Shown: piece after piece, positions 6,390 through 8,010 of the stretch
How the letters are laid out: each line of letters begins with the position of its first letter
Position numbering within the stretch: position 1 is the first letter of the stretch
Origin: an uncultured Candidatus Melainabacteria bacterium
GTDB taxonomy: Bacteria > Cyanobacteriota > Vampirovibrionia > Gastranaerophilales > Gastranaerophilaceae
Length of the DNA stretch: 8,010 bases
Reading direction: 5' to 3'
NCBI GenBank assembly: GCA_946622835.1
Contig: CAMOQI010000028.1
Span: forward strand, 1-8,010
Program-made: the position numbers and the translations under genes
Notes under the pieces: generated by a model
Told to the model about the DNA's origin: nothing
What the model saw: the letters and a program-made list of their open reading frames with translations, nothing else
The model's database searches: none

Positions 6390-7715
6390 TTATTTTTCTG
6401 CGCGTTGACGAACAGAAATTCGTATCGGGGTGCCGAAAAATCCGAAAGCTTCTCGCAGTTTGTTTTCAATGTACCGTTTGTAATGGTCTTTTAAGAGTTC
6501 CTCATTGTTTACAAAAAGTACAAATGTTGGGGGTTGAGCTTTTGCTTGTGTTGTGTAATATATTTTTAAACGTTTTCCTTTAAAGCTTGTCGGAGGATTG
6601 AGGGCATATGCTTCATTGATTACCTTGTTTAACAGCCCTGTTGCAACTCTTTTTATGCACTGTTCATATACTTCAACGCTTTTTTCAAAAATCTGGCCAA
6701 GGCGTTGTTTTGTCACAGCACTTATAAATATTTTCGGTGCAAAATTCAAAAACGGTATGTCATTAGCTAATTCTTTTTCGTATTTGTTTAAAGAATTTGC
6801 TTTTTTATCTTCAACTAAATCCCATTTATTTATGGCAACAATCAAGCCTTTTCCGGCTTCTGTTATTATTGAAGAAATTTTTTTATCTTGATCGGAGAGT
6901 CCTTCTTTTGCATCAATAACCAAAAGTGCGACGTCGCATTCTCTGATTGAGCGTATTGCACGGTCAACCGCAAATTTCTCCACTCCGTAATCTACTTTTG
7001 ATTTTTTACGGATTCCTGCTGTGTCTACAATAATAAACTCTTTACCCTGATATGTTATATGGCTGTCAATGCTGTCTCTTGTAGTGCCGGAAATATCGGA
7101 TACTATAACTCTGTCAGTATTTAAAAGAGAATTTACAATAGAAGATTTACCGGCATTTGGGCGTCCGACTATTGCAATTTTTATACGATTATTTTGTTCG
7201 TTTTCTTCCAAAATTTCAAAATCTTGGGTTAATACTTCCAACAAATCTCCAACCCCGCCCGAACCGTGCAGAGCAGAAATTCCCATGGGTTCTCCGATAG
7301 AAAGAGAATAAAAATCGTTAATCATCATTAAAGATTCTTGATTATCACATTTGTTAACGACAAGAAAAATCGGTTTTTCCGATTGTCTCAAAATATTTGC
7401 GATGTCAAAATCTACGGGATTTACACCCTCTTTCCCGTCAACAAGGAAAATTATTTTATCGGCTTCTTCACAGGCAAGTTTTGCTTGATCAAAAATGGAA
7501 ATCATTATATCATCATCATCTCCGGGGATAATTCCACCTGTATCAATTACTGTGAATTGTTTGTTTTGCCATTCTACATCAAAATATATTCTGTCACGTG
7601 TAACGCCGGGCATATCGTCAACTATTGAATGGCGAGAACCCAATAAACGATTGACAAATGTAGATTTTCCGACATTCGGTCTTCCGACTATTGCAACTGT
7701 TGGTTTCCTTTTCAT
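6390..7715 (-). CDS. der: Ribosome assembly GTPase Der (EngA)
   Basis: Der is an essential GTPase with two G domains in tandem that acts in maturation of the 50S ribosomal subunit. The 441-residue length is typical. G domain 1 has GRPNVGKS (11-18), the G2 threonine in PGVTRD, DTGG (58-61), NKCD (121-124) and SAL (147-149). A short acidic linker (about 165-176) leads to G domain 2, with GRPNAGKS (184-191), SGTTRD, DTAG (231-234), NKWD (296-299) and SAV (332-334). The C-terminal KH-like domain (about 355-436) has the family signature KIYYTTQAKAQPPTFVLFVN and ends FGTPIRISVRQR. All motifs are intact. The ATG at 7713-7715 gives the normal N-terminus, but no Shine-Dalgarno site precedes it. It is not in an operon with other genes here; its stop is 15 bp from that of the convergent secreted-protein gene, with no strong terminator between. 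Confidence 0.96.
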   Translation of the reverse strand: MKRKPTVAIVGRPNVGKSTFVNRLLGSRHSIVDDMPGVTRDRIYFDVEWQNKQFTVIDTGGIIPGDDDDIMISIFDQAKLACEEADKIIFLVDGKEGVNPVDFDIANILRQSEKPIFLVVNKCDNQESLMMINDFYSLSIGEPMGISALHGSGGVGDLLEVLTQDFEILEENEQNNRIKIAIVGRPNAGKSSIVNSLLNTDRVIVSDISGTTRDSIDSHITYQGKEFIIVDTAGIRKKSKVDYGVEKFAVDRAIRSIRECDVALLVIDAKEGLSDQDKKISSIITEAGKGLIVAINKWDLVEDKKANSLNKYEKELANDIPFLNFAPKIFISAVTKQRLGQIFEKSVEVYEQCIKRVATGLLNKVINEAYALNPPTSFKGKRLKIYYTTQAKAQPPTFVLFVNNEELLKDHYKRYIENKLREAFGFFGTPIRISVRQRAEK

Positions 7716-7792
7716 ATAGTAAAAATATCATGAAAATATAAATTTGGGTAATTTGGGTTGGGTAAATAATTTTAGGTCAAATATTGCGCGTC
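7716..7792. other. AT-rich upstream region of der, no gene
   Basis: This 77-bp stretch should hold the der promoter on the minus strand. Reading that strand, TTGACC (+ positions 7775-7780) is a good -35 hexamer, but no -10 box stands 16-18 bp downstream. A 9-bp direct repeat, aatttgggt, occurs at 7741-7749 and 7750-7758. No Shine-Dalgarno site lies ahead of the der ATG. Confidence 0.35.
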
Positions 7793-7850
7793 ATGACATG
7801 TTACAATTTTTCCCCTCTCCTGATTTTTAGGAGAGGGGGCAGGGGTGAGG
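7793..7850. repeat. GC-rich hairpin repeat, copy 1
   Basis: This 58-bp unit recurs at 7953-8010 with only two differences (bases 7804 and 7810). It opens with an AT-rich part (atgacatgtta). It then forms a perfect 10-bp hairpin, CCCCTCTCCT (7812-7821) with AGGAGAGGGG (7829-7838), around a 7-base loop, and ends in GGCAGGGGTGAGG-type sequence. The G/C-rich arms contrast with the AT-rich genome. There is no open reading frame or T-run, so it is neither a gene nor a usual terminator. It looks like a dispersed palindromic (REP or MITE-like) element. Confidence 0.85.
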
Positions 7851-7897
7851 TTAAATATATATCATACCCCACCCGACTCCGGCTGACGCCTGCGCCA

Positions 7898-7922
7898 CCC
7901 TCCCCTATTCTTTAGGGGAGGG
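7898..7922. repeat. Related hairpin between the two repeat copies
   Basis: A perfect 9-bp stem, CCCTCCCCT (7898-7906) with AGGGGAGGG (7914-7922), also has a 7-base loop. It resembles the flanking hairpins in composition and loop length but not in exact sequence. It is preceded by a GC-rich stretch (about 7866-7897) containing a small GGC/GCC dyad (7881-7890). It may be the far end of one element starting near 7811, giving imperfect inverted ends (TCCCCTCTCC against TCCCTCCCC). Confidence 0.7.
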
Positions 7923-7952
7923 AACAATATATTTACCCCCGCTCCCTCTGCA

Positions 7953-8010
7953 ATGACATGTTATAATTTCTCCCCTCTCCTGATTTTTAGGAGAGGGGGC
8001 AGGGGTGAGG
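7953..8010. repeat. GC-rich hairpin repeat, copy 2 (runs into window edge)
   Basis: This is a direct copy of 7793-7850, 56 of 58 bases identical, offset by 160 bp. The hairpin arms are at 7972-7981 and 7989-7998. Similarity reaches the last base of the window, so the true end of the unit and any further copies lie outside. Confidence 0.85.

Noticed and set aside
6373..6395. Terminator between the convergent genes
   Set aside because: Only a weak A/T inverted match (AATAAT with ATTATT) is present; no stable stem.
7812..7838. Terminator
   Set aside because: The hairpin is strong but has no T-run after it on either strand, and no gene ends beside it.
7793..8010. CRISPR array
   Set aside because: Only two copies are present with a spacer over 100 bp that itself contains a related hairpin; no cas genes are present.

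Overview
This is an AT-rich, gene-dense bacterial window with short intergenic gaps. It carries six complete genes plus a GC-rich repeat region at the right edge. The type IV pilus genes fused in an unusual way, a cyanobacteria-like primary sigma factor and the low G+C content fit a non-photosynthetic cyanobacterial relative (Melainabacteria/Gastranaerophilales, often from gut). That placement is a guess from protein style; an AT-rich member of another deep phylum is possible.

Left part, minus strand (about 70-2383): a two-gene type IV pilus inner-membrane cluster. The first gene encodes one polypeptide in which a degenerate PilM-like actin-fold domain is joined to a PilN-like membrane domain with a Gln/Pro-rich tail. 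The second encodes a PilO-like protein. The genes are 9 bp apart and end at a strong hairpin terminator. The first 70 bases hold no gene that can be identified with confidence.

Middle, plus strand (2493-6374): transcribed divergently from the pilus genes are nadA (quinolinate synthase, NAD synthesis), an rlmB/trmH-family rRNA 2'-O-ribose methyltransferase starting 3 bp later, the primary sigma factor rpoD/sigA (best start a GTG with a good Shine-Dalgarno site), and a secreted protein of unknown function. The first three form a housekeeping cluster; the fourth has a longer leader and may have its own promoter.

Right part: der (EngA, double-GTPase ribosome assembly factor) on the minus strand converges on the secreted-protein gene with 15 bp between stop codons. 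Upstream of der, 7716-8010 has no gene. It contains a GC-rich hairpin repeat present twice (56 of 58 bases identical, 160 bp apart) with a third related hairpin between the copies, resembling a dispersed palindromic or MITE-like element; the second copy runs into the window edge.

No defence system, CRISPR array, tRNA, rRNA or transposase gene was seen. The most distinctive items are the PilM-PilN fusion, the uncharacterised secreted protein, and the hairpin repeats.
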